A DNA stretch of 64,000 nt from Ulota crispa (taxonomy: Eukaryota > Streptophyta > Bryopsida > Orthotrichales > Orthotrichaceae): the NCBI GenBank assembly GCA_963920765.1, contig OY987248.1, positions 12,744,539-12,808,538 of the forward strand. Direction: 5' to 3'. Position numbers and translations under genes: made by a program. Positions 48,701-56,110 of the stretch are shown here, one piece after another. The notes beneath the pieces were generated by a model. That model ran no database searches and had not been told where the DNA came from. It saw only the letters and a program-made list of their open reading frames with translations. How positions within the stretch are numbered: the first letter of the stretch is position 1; each line of letters begins with the position of its first letter.

Positions 48701-49372
48701 GATCAATTGTGGTTACACCAAATGAGCACAATATGCAAACTTCCATCTCTTTTTCCACAAAATGGAGTGTTTGTAAGTACTTACATGTCAATCTTAGAAT
48801 GATAACTTGGAGTAGAAACTTTGGATCATGTTGTGCATAATCACAAAGAAACAATTACAAGAAGTGCAGACCCATGAATCCATCTCAAAAACATCTTGAC
48901 TTGGTGCTGATCTTTGGTCCAGATATCTCTTGACTTTCCAAATGAATACTTGGCGCAAGTCAAAGGAACCACGGCCGAGGTGGACTCGCACCAGGTAATC
49001 ACGTCATTGGCGTTCATCACCAATATGCAGAAATACGGTCCTTACGGACACAAAAAGGGATCATACTTCAAAAGTCCCTCAGAGCGGTTGGTGACGGGAT
49101 TCTTTGGACATGCTGGAGATGCTCTTGACCAGTTTGGAATTTTTGCCACTGTTAGCTCAAGAGCCACAGAGAGATACTTGCGTGTTCACCTCGACGATTG
49201 GAAGAATTTGCAGGGAGCATCTATCAAAAAAGAGGTCTCTTCTACGGAGAAGTTTTTTGTGGAGGAGTTTGGGAGACTGCCTTCCATTGGCCCTAGCCAC
49301 AACCAAATGGGAGAGTTTTGCAGCAAGACGAGGGAGTTTGGCAAGCCTATATTCACGGCGTCCCTTCTTTAG
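27497..49372 (+). CDS. Giant multi-jacalin lectin with proline-rich repeat region
   Basis: The model has 20 exons and 19 introns, and the total coding length is 13,551 bp (about 4,516 residues). It contains 18 jacalin-type lectin domains (known family role: mannose or glucose binding; beta-prism fold). Each domain is encoded as an N-half (GPWGG...FYDGRGDIVEI...Y-x-QGG) at the end of one exon and a C-half (PEEYL-x-Q-V-KGT...SLTFITNK...YGPYG...VGFFGR-x-G-x-x-LDQLG) at the start of the next. All introns are phase 0. Between domains 4 and 5 lies a proline-rich region of 87 x 17 residues (about residues 772-2251). The start MMESH has no signal peptide, as in cytosolic mannose-type jacalins. The weakest joint is exon 5 to exon 6. 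Two adjacent genes, or a short isoform ending at 39107, are the main alternatives. Splice sites are by eye and not confirmed by transcripts. Confidence 0.7.
29681..29775. repeat. 28-bp tandem repeat, ~3.3 copies
   Basis: The unit CATGTGTAAGTTCCTTAAGG plus ATTCCTAG is repeated inside lectin intron 1. The last copy has lost one base. Confidence 0.9.
30493..30770. mobile_element. MITE, 4-bp TSD family (copy in lectin intron 1)
   Basis: It is 278 bp, the same length as the copy at 6041-6318 and in inverted orientation relative to it. The ends are AATCTCATATTC and its inverse, flanked by TAAT on both sides (30489-30492 and 30771-30774). Confidence 0.82.
31126..31656 (+). CDS. Lectin exon 2: C-half of domain 1, Thr/Ser linker, N-half of domain 2
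   Basis: 177 codons, phase 0 at both ends. The C-half has FPEEY, TNKRVYGPFG and G-T-L-L-D, a complete GXXXD sugar-loop motif. A linker of TTS repeats (about 31375-31445, 9-bp DNA period) separates it from DGPWGG of the next domain. Confidence 0.8.
32249..32692 (+). CDS. Lectin exon 3: C-half of domain 2, N-half of domain 3
   Basis: 148 codons. LPEEYLVKVKGT opens the exon. The sugar-loop Asp is replaced by Gly (SHLGQIG), so this site may not bind mannose. GPWGA is the start of domain 3, which is less conserved than the others. Confidence 0.75.
32843..33490 (+). CDS. Lectin exon 4: C-half of domain 3, long linker, N-half of domain 4
   Basis: 216 codons. The sugar-loop Asp is replaced by His (SHIHQLG). 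A linker of about 80 polar residues precedes GPWGGSSGQEFYDGRGDI. The intron before it is short (150 bp). Confidence 0.8.
34122..39059 (+). CDS. Lectin exon 5: C-half of domain 4 plus 87-unit proline-rich region
   Basis: 1,646 codons in one exon. It opens with a jacalin C-half (VIQVKGT, TNKATYGPYG) whose sugar-loop Asp is His (TTLHQLG). Next comes a Cys motif CIRCSTHYTYCSKC (34377-34418), a polar stretch, then the repeat. The exon ends TATGAG, donor GTAGTA, phase 0. Without splicing, the frame runs on to a stop at 39105-39107. Confidence 0.75.
34593..39032 (+). repeat. 51-bp minisatellite encoding 87 Pro-rich 17-mers
   Basis: The consensus unit is PLPPSKPCTGGPKPPQD. The distance from the first HEPLP codon (34593) to the last QDPLP codon (39030) is 4,437 bp, exactly 87 x 51, so register is kept throughout. 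Units fall into four types that usually recur in the order PST-type (no Cys), E-type (CTGEP...H), A-type (PKPAH) and Q-type (PPQ), a 204-bp higher-order repeat. By my count about 56 units contain Cys. The DNA is GC-rich and nearly stop-free in all frames. Confidence 0.92.
39060..39943 (+). other. Lectin intron 5 (884 bp)
   Basis: The donor GAG|GTAGTA and a T-rich acceptor tract ending TTTGGTAG (39943) are plausible. It contains an alternative stop at 39107 and no recognisable feature. Its existence decides whether the locus is one gene or two. Confidence 0.5.
39944..40186 (+). CDS. Lectin exon 6: N-half of domain 5
   Basis: 81 codons. VRGPWGRKGEPNFYDGNGNISEIEVAY...GGPGGDVAK closely matches the N-half in exon 16. 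The acceptor at 39943 keeps phase 0; others at 39997 or 40006 would also fit. An ATG at 39950 could instead start a second gene. Confidence 0.65.
40474..40929 (+). CDS. Lectin exon 7: C-half of domain 5, N-half of domain 6
   Basis: 152 codons, YPDEYLVQVRGT start. The sugar-loop Asp is His (LHSIG). The N-half of domain 6 reads AWGGQGG, with Glu-Cys in place of the usual Asp-Gly. Its paralogue is exon 17. Confidence 0.82.
41135..41581 (+). CDS. Lectin exon 8: C-half of domain 6, N-half of domain 7
   Basis: 149 codons. Complete GXXXD motif (GNFLD). The domain 7 start is SWGVPGG. The donor CAG|GTTGGA is weak but matches the equivalent site of its paralogue, exon 18. Confidence 0.8.
41736..42176 (+). 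CDS. Lectin exon 9: C-half of domain 7, N-half of domain 8
   Basis: 147 codons. The sugar-loop Asp is Asn (GSFLNSIG). GPWGGQGGREFCCGQGDI starts domain 8. Its paralogue is exon 19. Confidence 0.82.
42433..43134 (+). CDS. Lectin exon 10: C-half of domain 8, ~90-residue linker, N-half of domain 9
   Basis: 234 codons. FPNEYLTQVQGT start, sugar loop S-D-S-L-D (Gly replaced by Ser). A Ser/Pro/Glu-rich linker precedes GPWGGDGGDVFYDGTGDL. The donor AAA|GTAAGT is strong. Exon 20 is a truncated paralogue. Confidence 0.82.
43294..43734 (+). CDS. Lectin exon 11: C-half of domain 9, N-half of domain 10
   Basis: 147 codons. SPEEYIICIKGT start, sugar loop R-S-Y-I-D keeps the Asp. SWGGDGGYAFSDGRGDIVEI starts domain 10. 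Confidence 0.85.
43849..44271 (+). CDS. Lectin exon 12: C-half of domain 10, N-half of domain 11
   Basis: 141 codons. FSNEYLIQVQGT start, sugar loop S-D-F-L-D. RPWGGVGGSAFYDGRGDIVEI starts domain 11. The preceding intron is only 114 bp. Confidence 0.85.
44474..44911 (+). CDS. Lectin exon 13: C-half of domain 11, N-half of domain 12
   Basis: 146 codons. The usual PEEY start is replaced by a Gln/Glu-rich DQEQEQLLQIQG. The sugar loop E-I-F-L-D keeps the Asp. GPWGGNNGNVFYDGKGSVVGI starts domain 12. Confidence 0.83.
45027..45467 (+). CDS. Lectin exon 14: C-half of domain 12, N-half of domain 13
   Basis: 147 codons. SQSEELLQVKGT start, complete GXXXD (GICLD). GPWGGPNGNNFYGGRGEILDI starts domain 13. 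Exons 13 and 14 share the non-canonical start and look like a local duplicate pair. Confidence 0.83.
45594..46055 (+). CDS. Lectin exon 15: C-half of domain 13, N-half of domain 14; GC donor
   Basis: 154 codons. Sugar loop S-T-S-I-D. GPWGGQGGVEFHDGHGHI starts domain 14 and the exon ends in a His-rich HVHHAK. The donor is AAG|GCAAGC, a GC-AG intron. No in-phase GT lies at the homologous site. Confidence 0.78.
46200..46682 (+). CDS. Lectin exon 16: C-half of domain 14, linker, N-half of domain 15
   Basis: 161 codons. Sugar loop A-A-Y-L-D. The ~35-residue linker contains a short Pro/Ser run. The end of the exon matches exon 6, so exons 5 and 6 together correspond to this exon with an expanded linker. 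Confidence 0.84.
46863..47318 (+). CDS. Lectin exon 17: C-half of domain 15, N-half of domain 16
   Basis: 152 codons. The sugar-loop Asp is Gln (SCLQSIG). TWGGRGGEPFFDGRGNVTEV starts domain 16. Same length as its paralogue, exon 7. Confidence 0.84.
47473..47919 (+). CDS. Lectin exon 18: C-half of domain 16, N-half of domain 17
   Basis: 149 codons, the same length as its paralogue exon 8. Complete GXXXD (GYFLD). SWGGPGGHSFCDGRGEIVEL starts domain 17. Donor CAG|GTCCCA. Confidence 0.82.
48033..48173. mobile_element. CACTA-type MITE in lectin intron 18
   Basis: A 141-bp element starts CACTATAAGGAATTG and ends TTTCCTTGTAGTG, with a TAG target duplication (48030-48032 and 48174-48176). It is closely related to 15027-15177. 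Confidence 0.87.
48234..48674 (+). CDS. Lectin exon 19: C-half of domain 17, N-half of domain 18
   Basis: 147 codons. Sugar loop A-R-F-L-D. GPWGGQGGREFYAGQGDI starts domain 18. Paralogue of exon 9. Confidence 0.84.
48923..49372 (+). CDS. Lectin exon 20: C-half of domain 18 and C-terminal tail
   Basis: 149 codons plus TAG (49370-49372). Complete GXXXD (GDALD). The last ~70 residues match the linker of exon 10 (Y-L-x-V/I-H and FG-x-x-P blocks) but stop before any further jacalin half, so the gene ends where the duplicated block was cut. Confidence 0.82.
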   Translation: MSLDFPNEYLAQVKGTTAEVDSHQVITSLAFITNMQKYGPYGHKKGSYFKSPSERLVTGFFGHAGDALDQFGIFATVSSRATERYLRVHLDDWKNLQGASIKKEVSSTEKFFVEEFGRLPSIGPSHNQMGEFCSKTREFGKPIFTASLL

Positions 49373-49531
49373 AACTTGAAACAATTATAGAGAGTTTAGC
49401 TCACTCTTAGGGATCATCGAGGCATGAAATCCTAGTATTTTCTTATTTTCCTATATCTTCTTATGTAAAATATAGAATGATGCACTTTTAGTTTTGCATC
49501 ACAGGTGCAATCTTCATGTAGGTTGTTTTGG

Positions 49532-49537
49532 AATAAA
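49532..49537 (+). terminator. Candidate poly(A) signal of the lectin gene
   Basis: AATAAA lies 160 bp after the stop codon. A genomic run of 19 A follows at 49578-49596. Confidence 0.45.
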
Positions 49538-49599
49538 CTAGTGTGTTATGTCATGGACCATACATATATATAAATACAAAAAAAAAAAAAAAAAATCTA

Positions 49600-50570
49600 C
49601 TCCCCCAACTTGGTGGAATAGGCCATCAAAAAACATGCCTACTTCCACTAAGTTAGGTAGCCTCATTGAGCGGAACAGGGTATATTTTTCTCTAGTCTTT
49701 CTCATAAATTCAACTTGTACTTTATGTTCAGTCCCTTGTCTCAAAAAAGGGAGAGTTTTGAGGAAGCTAGCTCAACTACTATGTGTAACAAACTTATGGC
49801 ACTCACTATGGTTGCAACGCTATTTGTGAAACATAAGTGCTGTCTACTTGAAGTCCATTTTCTATACGATTTCTACTATCCTATATGTACCGCAGGTGCT
49901 TGATGTATCTGTTCCCAAGGCTCTTCCACACAAATGATTTGGTCCATTTGATTAGTTCTTGAGAAGAAGATGATATGCCTCACTCTCCTCTTGCTATTTC
50001 ATCACACAAGCTTGTCAATGTGCAAGGAATGAAGGTATGTAGGAACTTGTCAATCTGTGGCATGGGGACATTGAAAAGTGTAAGTCACATTGCAAGGAAA
50101 AATGTATAAGCTTCAAGAGCTAGAGAAGATAAAATGTGCACATGCTCAATCGCTTCAATTGAATTCTTGCGAGAGGACAAGACGTCTTAGCAAACATACA
50201 ATTTGATGCCCCAACGCCTTAGTTAAAGCAATGTCAATTGCAAAATATAAAAAACAATTGAAATTTGTCAACTTAGCTAGTACTTAAGGATGACTACAAA
50301 GGTCACAAAAAGGAAGAAAAAGATCAAAGATGAAAATGATAAAATATGATCATATGTGATGACCAAATTCTCTAAGGAAGTGATAATAGGGCAATTTCAA
50401 ATTTGAGTTCAACCTTGACCTTACCTCATTGAAACTTTGATAACTAGCTTATACTTCACTCATTTAGGAATTTGAAACTTGATACAAACCTTGACACAAT
50501 TAACTTTTGGATGACAACATAACCATGACATTTGCTGTATTATATTGTAGCTCTTATAATTAATTTTGGA
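49600..50570. other. Intergenic, nothing recognised
   Basis: AT-rich DNA without a recognisable gene or repeat. Confidence 0.45.
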
Positions 50571-50571
50571 A

Positions 50572-50853
50572 TTAAGACCCACTGATAATAGGGGTAAACT
50601 GGCTGCCTTGGTTCAGGAACAAGGTGCCTACTTGAGCAAACACGGCCGAGTACATGAGATTCGTCCACCAGATGGGCAGCATTCGCACCAGCAGCTTCAC
50701 TTCCTCCACTTGCGTCACGGTGCACAGCTCCCACGGGCTCGGTGATCTGCTCCCCTTCCCCGCTTTGGGTCCGCTTGCTTGCTCGGGAGGTCTCGCAGCC
50801 GCCTTGTCCAGGAACCTGTACACTACTGCATTTGGATCATTGCTACGTGTACC
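50572..50853 (-). pseudogene. NPF/PTR-family transporter fragment
   Basis: Reading on the minus strand, a YRFLDKAA motif is followed by WELCTVTQVEEVKLLVRMLP and an IWW...YSAVFAQ-x-x-TLF-x-NQG segment. This is the cytoplasmic-loop to transmembrane-helix signature of NRT1/PTR (NPF) proton-coupled transporters. Only about 90 residues of a family usually near 550-600 are present, and a stop follows. It directly adjoins the fucosyltransferase-like sequence on the same strand in another frame, so it is a captured or truncated fragment. Confidence 0.7.
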
Positions 50854-51555
50854 TGAGAGCATCACCAAACATAATCCGAGACGTGAAAGCCTTAGACGAC
50901 GTCGAGGAAGACGAGGTGGTGTTTGCAACGGACAGTGGACCGGAGCTCGTCGATGAGGCGATTCCAGTTGGACGCAATGGCGCCCACGAAGCCGTCGCAC
51001 ACCAACGCCAGCTCCAGGCTGAGCAAGCTGTTGAGGAACTCCCCATCCCACCCAATCTTCGCGGCGAAATCCTCGGGGCTAACGTTGGGATCCCCCACAC
51101 GCTTCACATTCGTGTACTACACGGTCCAATTGCTCAGATGGGCGAAGAATTTCACCGTATTAGGATCCTCCGCGCTCAAGAACATCTTGCGCTGCAACGT
51201 CGACGGCTCCACGTCGTGCTCCATCAGCAACTCTTCCGCCGTCCGTAAGAACGTCGCGTCCCCCTCCAGTTTGGCTTCCTTCCATTTGTCATCATGGCGC
51301 ACATGCACCGACACCGTGCCTGGGTCGATGCGTCCACCCTTAAACACAGCCCCTCGCCGTCGGTCCAGGTCGCGTAACGTGCGCAGCGTTGGGCGGATGA
51401 TGTACGCCGAGCTTTGCACCCGCCACCAGTAGAAAAACTCCGTGGAGACGCCGCCGCGTTTCAGCAAGCTGTGGAACATGAGCGGCGTGCCGCGCATCAG
51501 GAACGGCAGCAGATTCGACCCCATCTGCCCTACCGCGCTCCGCAACACTCTCTCG

Positions 51556-53245
51556 CTGTTTCTCTAGTAAGTCTCCTCACTGAGCTCCGCGACATCTTGT
51601 CCATCCGCCATGCTTCACATAATCCCCAACTCCACATCGTAAGTCTCGTAGCAAGTATCTATTAAATCAGTAAACATAGACATATACGGAATCCATCATT
51701 AAACAACATGGAAGGGTGATGGCACGATCAGGTACCCCAACATGGCCTCTCTGGACCTCCGGACAGGACTCCAGTCTTGTGAGTTCAGATTATTTTTGTG
51801 TGTTGGAAAAATTTGAATTTGCAAGTGATGAGACATTTTTCTTAAGCTTTCCTTACATTTAGATATTCATTTAGAAAGTGTTCCTTCCATCAAAAGGACT
51901 TCCTTGATTTTTTTTCACACCATAAAAGTGATTAGAACCCAAATGTCTTGATCTAAACTTTTTTTACTTGTAATTTATAATGGCTTAGTCCCTGAAATGA
52001 ACTATTAACATTTTAACAATTTTGACTATACGTGCACCTAGAAACAAGTATATGTGCATGCTTTTGCTACTTAAAAAGAAAATTTACAAATTTTTAATGT
52101 TCTTTATTAGAAACTTGCATGAAAATGTCCCTAAAAGAATTTATCACAACTAATTTTGATAATGTATGGATTAATACACTTTAAATTCATGGACCAAAGA
52201 AGCTTACACACCTATAAATGTATTAACCTAATTCCTAGTAACCAAATTTGTAGTCCGGATGAGTCCTTTACTTCATTTTGTGAAATGAGATAGTTCTAGA
52301 ACTTCTTACAAAATCTCTCATTTGGACATGATAACATTCATCATTTGAAAAAATGTATTTTTTTTCTACTAATCTACAAGTATAAGCAACTTCTTGCCAA
52401 AAAATTAAGAGCATAGCACTCTCTAGTAAAATATAATAAATAGAAGAAGTATTATGGGTATGGCCAAATCAAAGTTAAGCAATCCTTTTTGGATACCCTG
52501 ATAGTGCCATCACCCGGAATCAAGACAAAAATATCTCAATTTCATGAACAAGTAAACAGTCATAATATACTCCCTTTGTCCCTTTAAAATCGTCCAAAAG
52601 GCTTCCTCAGGAACCTGGATTAACTGTGTTTTTAGTTTTTGCTAGTGACACATGCATTCTAGAATCAATATACCATCTACCAAATGTATGCAAAACCTCC
52701 AGCTTTGATGTTGTCGTTTGGGCACCCAAATTTCTTACCAAAAGTACCATATTAGTGCATGCTACCAGCTCTTCATTATTAATGACTTAAATATTAGTAG
52801 CAACAATGGTACCTCATATGGGCAAGGCCAAGCTTGCTACGAGTGGAATGCTCTGTAATTGCTTAACTTGCCCCATAAGACCTTTGAACATGAAAATGCT
52901 TTCTCAGCGTTTGATATCAGCAAAAAGGGAGCGTTTTAGTGGTACAAGAAAATAATGTGTCTGAATTGGAGCTTTTTAGAGGGACAGAGGGAGTATCTCT
53001 TCAAATCTGAAACCGACAATGGAATGGAATTCAACAGGGAGTTAATGCAACTTTTCATCATAGCTCAGGAAACTCCAAGGAATACAACAATTCTGGATAA
53101 GTACTATTAAATCGAAACCACCGTGTTTCTTAGAGTTTTCTAAAGGAGAGTGTCGGCACAGCATTATTCGAACTCCGCTAGCTGGAGGTCAAGATTGTTA
53201 CAGTAAACTTTCGAGAGGCAGGGCTTTTATGAGTAGAGAACTTAC
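51556..53245 (-). other. Intron of the fucosyltransferase-like gene
   Basis: A 1.7-kb GT-AG intron on the minus strand. It contains a Stowaway-like MITE at 52570-52993 and no other recognisable feature. Confidence 0.6.
52570..52993. mobile_element. Stowaway-like (Tc1/mariner) MITE
   Basis: A 424-bp element starts CTCCCTTTGTCCCTTTAAAA and ends AGGGACAGAGGGAG, with TA on both sides. This matches the known plant Stowaway terminal consensus (CTCCCTCCGTCCC-like). Confidence 0.85.
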
Positions 53246-53569
53246 GCGTCCACGGTGGTGCAGGACGAAAGGGACTCAAAGTAACACTCGTCCAAGGTGT
53301 CCATGCCCGTGCAGAACTTCCCCTGGACCCATTCGAAATTCGGTTGCGGCACCAGCACCAGGATCCGGTTCAGGTTCAGTGCCGCTTGCAGCGCTACGCT
53401 GAGCACATGCACCACGGAACCGATGCCGTGGTCGCGGCCCAAGGCCTCGTACGCCAGGAACATCTTGTCCTGGCAAGCACGCGGGTGCTGGTGCTTCCAG
53501 ATCGCGTGCTGCGCCACCACCGTCCCGTACATTTGCTGTCCATGGTGAGCTTGGACTGTTGCCACACAT

Positions 53570-54179
53570 AAAAAACCCTCATTAAAATGTCATTATTTGA
53601 TTACCATCTAGTATCTTTCATGCTTCATTGACATAACAATATTCACTTATCATGGCTCTTGCCTTGTTGAACAACGTTATGGAGTGCACAAACATCAAAC
53701 ATTGTTAACTTGTGCATCCGCGGTTCTAGGTAATTTCAAAAGTGGTTCCTTGCATCCACCACAATGGCCCAATGTCTAACACTGCCTCCTGTTGCCACCT
53801 TGCAATGGGATCTGCAAACCCAGCCCCAAACTTAACTGATCACCTTTGGATGTGGTCCCATTTTTAGAATTGGATTGAGACGAATTTTTAATACTTTTTG
53901 TGGTTCTCATCCTCATCCCCCAGCCCCCTTATTGTGTATTCTTTTTTGTGAACTACAAGCTACACACCTCGTGGTACGGATACTTTTAGCGTACATCTAT
54001 TACATGCAACAGCGAAATAAAAAGCAACAGAGAACCATGAAAGAAAGGGTGTCCTCCACCTTCGCTGCAAAGCACACAAAACTCAATTACAAGAGAGAGA
54101 ACTCACCCCCAAATGCACAAAAAACCTTCCTTCTTCAACTTAGAATCTTGCTCATCTGTTTGCAACCAGGTTAAAATCG
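53570..54179. other. Intergenic, nothing recognised
   Basis: Spacer between the two minus-strand genes. I could not identify the missing first exon of the fucosyltransferase-like gene here. Confidence 0.4.
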
Positions 54180-56110
54180 TCAATATGGATACAGAGACTC
54201 GTAGTCGATAGACAAGCGCGGCCTCGGTGGAGGCACGAGAATCTCCTTGAAATCCCAGATGTTTTGAGCCGGGGGAAGCAGCTCCAGCTTCCTCAAAGCA
54301 CGCTTTGTCTCCTCGTGCTCAGCGTTTTTGCTACAGAAAAGGAGGTAGTCGCCCCGAAACTCCAAGTTCACGTCTCCATTGGGCTCTTGGATGCGCTTGG
54401 GGACGATAAACCTCTGCAGCAAACTCTTCTCAATACTCCCAAGCTCCTCCCAATCGAGTCTCAGGCTCTTAGCAGCTTTCATGCGCTCCTTCAGAAGACG
54501 GCGTTCTTCCTCCGGCAGCTGATCCTCTACCACACCACCATTTCGAATGGGGACTCTGTACCTGGCAGCACACTCGGTACCGAACTCTTTGTACGTTCTC
54601 GCCGACCGAAATCGCTTCAGTTTCATGGTCAATGTCCTCACACAGCTGCTCCGGATGGCAAGCCTCAGGTAGCTCGTCAGCTGGTAAAAATTGTCCACAA
54701 ACGAGTAGTACGTGCAACAGCCCCGCATCACCCAATTGTAGTATCGAATAATCTCATTGTGAGTGCACCTGGCCAAGTACGTTAGAGGGTGAGGAAGAGT
54801 ACCGCCGACTGATACCATGCCAAGCTTGACCAATTCAACGATGATCTTGTCCATGGGCGCTTCCAACCTAACCCTCCCTTCCTTTGATACCATGATTTTC
54901 GACCCCAAGAAGAACGCATGGCTACCTTGAAGACGGGATAAGTTGAGATCTCCTTCCAGTTGCATTTCTTTCAGAAACTCCTCAAGGTCAGTCTTCAAGC
55001 TCAGCATTTCCTGTTTGCTAGCAACGCAGGACAGGAGGAACTCGTCTGCGTACCGCACATAGAACAAGCGCCGAACGCTCACCCTTTTGGTTCCCTCAAG
55101 CTGGGCTTTCCGAGCATTCAACACCTTCACCCTCGCCAGCTTCCCTTCCAGTGTCAGACGTGTAATCCTGTGCGTAAGACTCACCACTAAAGGATCCAGT
55201 GGAGCTGGTGCCCTGTCGAACGCCTGCTTCTTATCACGAACCCAGCAGTCGAGGGTATGGAAATATATGTTGGAAAACAAGGTGGAGAGTGACATAGCCT
55301 CGTGTTTCCCATCCCAGACATTTTTAATACTCCAGACATGATGCTTTCTACGTCCATGACCCGCTTTCAATGCCTTCCAGAGGAGCCGTATGCACCTCGC
55401 ATCCCGAATCTTCTGTTCCAAAAGCTTCACCAACACATGCGAATTCAACTCATGGCTGTCGAAGTGGGCTACAATCGCCAGTTTGTGATGTCGAAGCTCC
55501 CCTCGCACTGACTTCAGCGCTGTGTGTCGGCTTCGAGAGGGGCGAAACTCATGCGAGCACTCCAGGAAAATGGGCTCGTAGATGTGCTCAAGCACGATTC
55601 TCATGGCCTCCATGACAACGTTGTCCCGAAACGGAGTTGGGGAGTACACCTCGAGAGATCCGCCTGTTGGATTCACAAAAGGAAAAGCAAAGAGAACGTC
55701 AGTTATTAACACGAGAATTGTAAGAATCCAATTGCGAGCGTCGTCAGTCTACTGGAGAGGGATGAGGAAGAATATTGCTCACCTTTGGGTGGAGGCAGGC
55801 ATTCAAACTGGAACTTCTCACCCTGCAGCGCATTTGCAATCTCTCTCACCAATCCTGGCCTTTCGTAGAAGTCTTTCGGATGTGTTGCTACAACGAGGCT
55901 CCTGTGAGCCAACCGGAGGAACTCGTCCTCCAGAAGGAGATTGTAAAGGTTGTAATTCACGAGATTAGGGTTGCGTTTGTTGTCGTCGAAAATCTGGTTC
56001 AATTGGGACCGAATTCCTGTCTCGGCATCGATGTCGACGCTAGATGGTTGCCTCTCGATGGCCTGATGAGCTAAGAACTTAACCGATATGCCACTGATTG
56101 TTTTGAAAGG
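54180..56110 (-). CDS. Nuclear group II intron maturase-like protein
   Basis: Two exons are visible. Exon 1 is open from at most 56110 down to 55783; exon 2 runs 55663 to 54180 (494 codons plus stop). They are joined by a 119-bp GT-AG intron (CCCAAAG|GTGAGC ... CCAACAG|GCGG). In order the protein shows an RT-0 like N-terminus, RT fingers ([27 protein letters not shown]), a palm with YADE instead of catalytic YADD, and a C-terminal domain X ([11 protein letters not shown]...[12 protein letters not shown]...FG), the RNA-binding maturase part. No HNH endonuclease is seen. RT activity is probably lost while splicing function may persist, as in plant nMAT proteins acting on mitochondrial introns. 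No in-frame Met occurs in exon 1, so an upstream start exon or a fusion with the atp1-like ORF is needed. Confidence 0.75.

Larger units (their letters stand above)
50892..53555 (-). pseudogene. Fucosyltransferase-like glycosyltransferase, interrupted
   Basis: The upstream exon (53555 to 53246) encodes WKHQHP-x-x-CQDKMFLAYE...GIGSVVHVLSVALQAAL, a donor-binding-like start seen in plant and algal FUT8-type enzymes. Its donor GAC GC|GTAAGT leaves two bases that pair in phase with the acceptor CAG at 51556-51558. The next exon (51555 to 50892) encodes VSVHVRHDDKW (nucleotide-sugar loop pattern), MFLSAEDPNTV and DGFVGAIASNWNRLIDELR. A TAG at 51117-51119 sits inside the otherwise continuous frame (WTV*YTN). 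The N-terminal anchor exon and C-terminus were not found. The substrate is unknown. Assignment to the GT23-like superfamily is by motif only. Confidence 0.6.
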
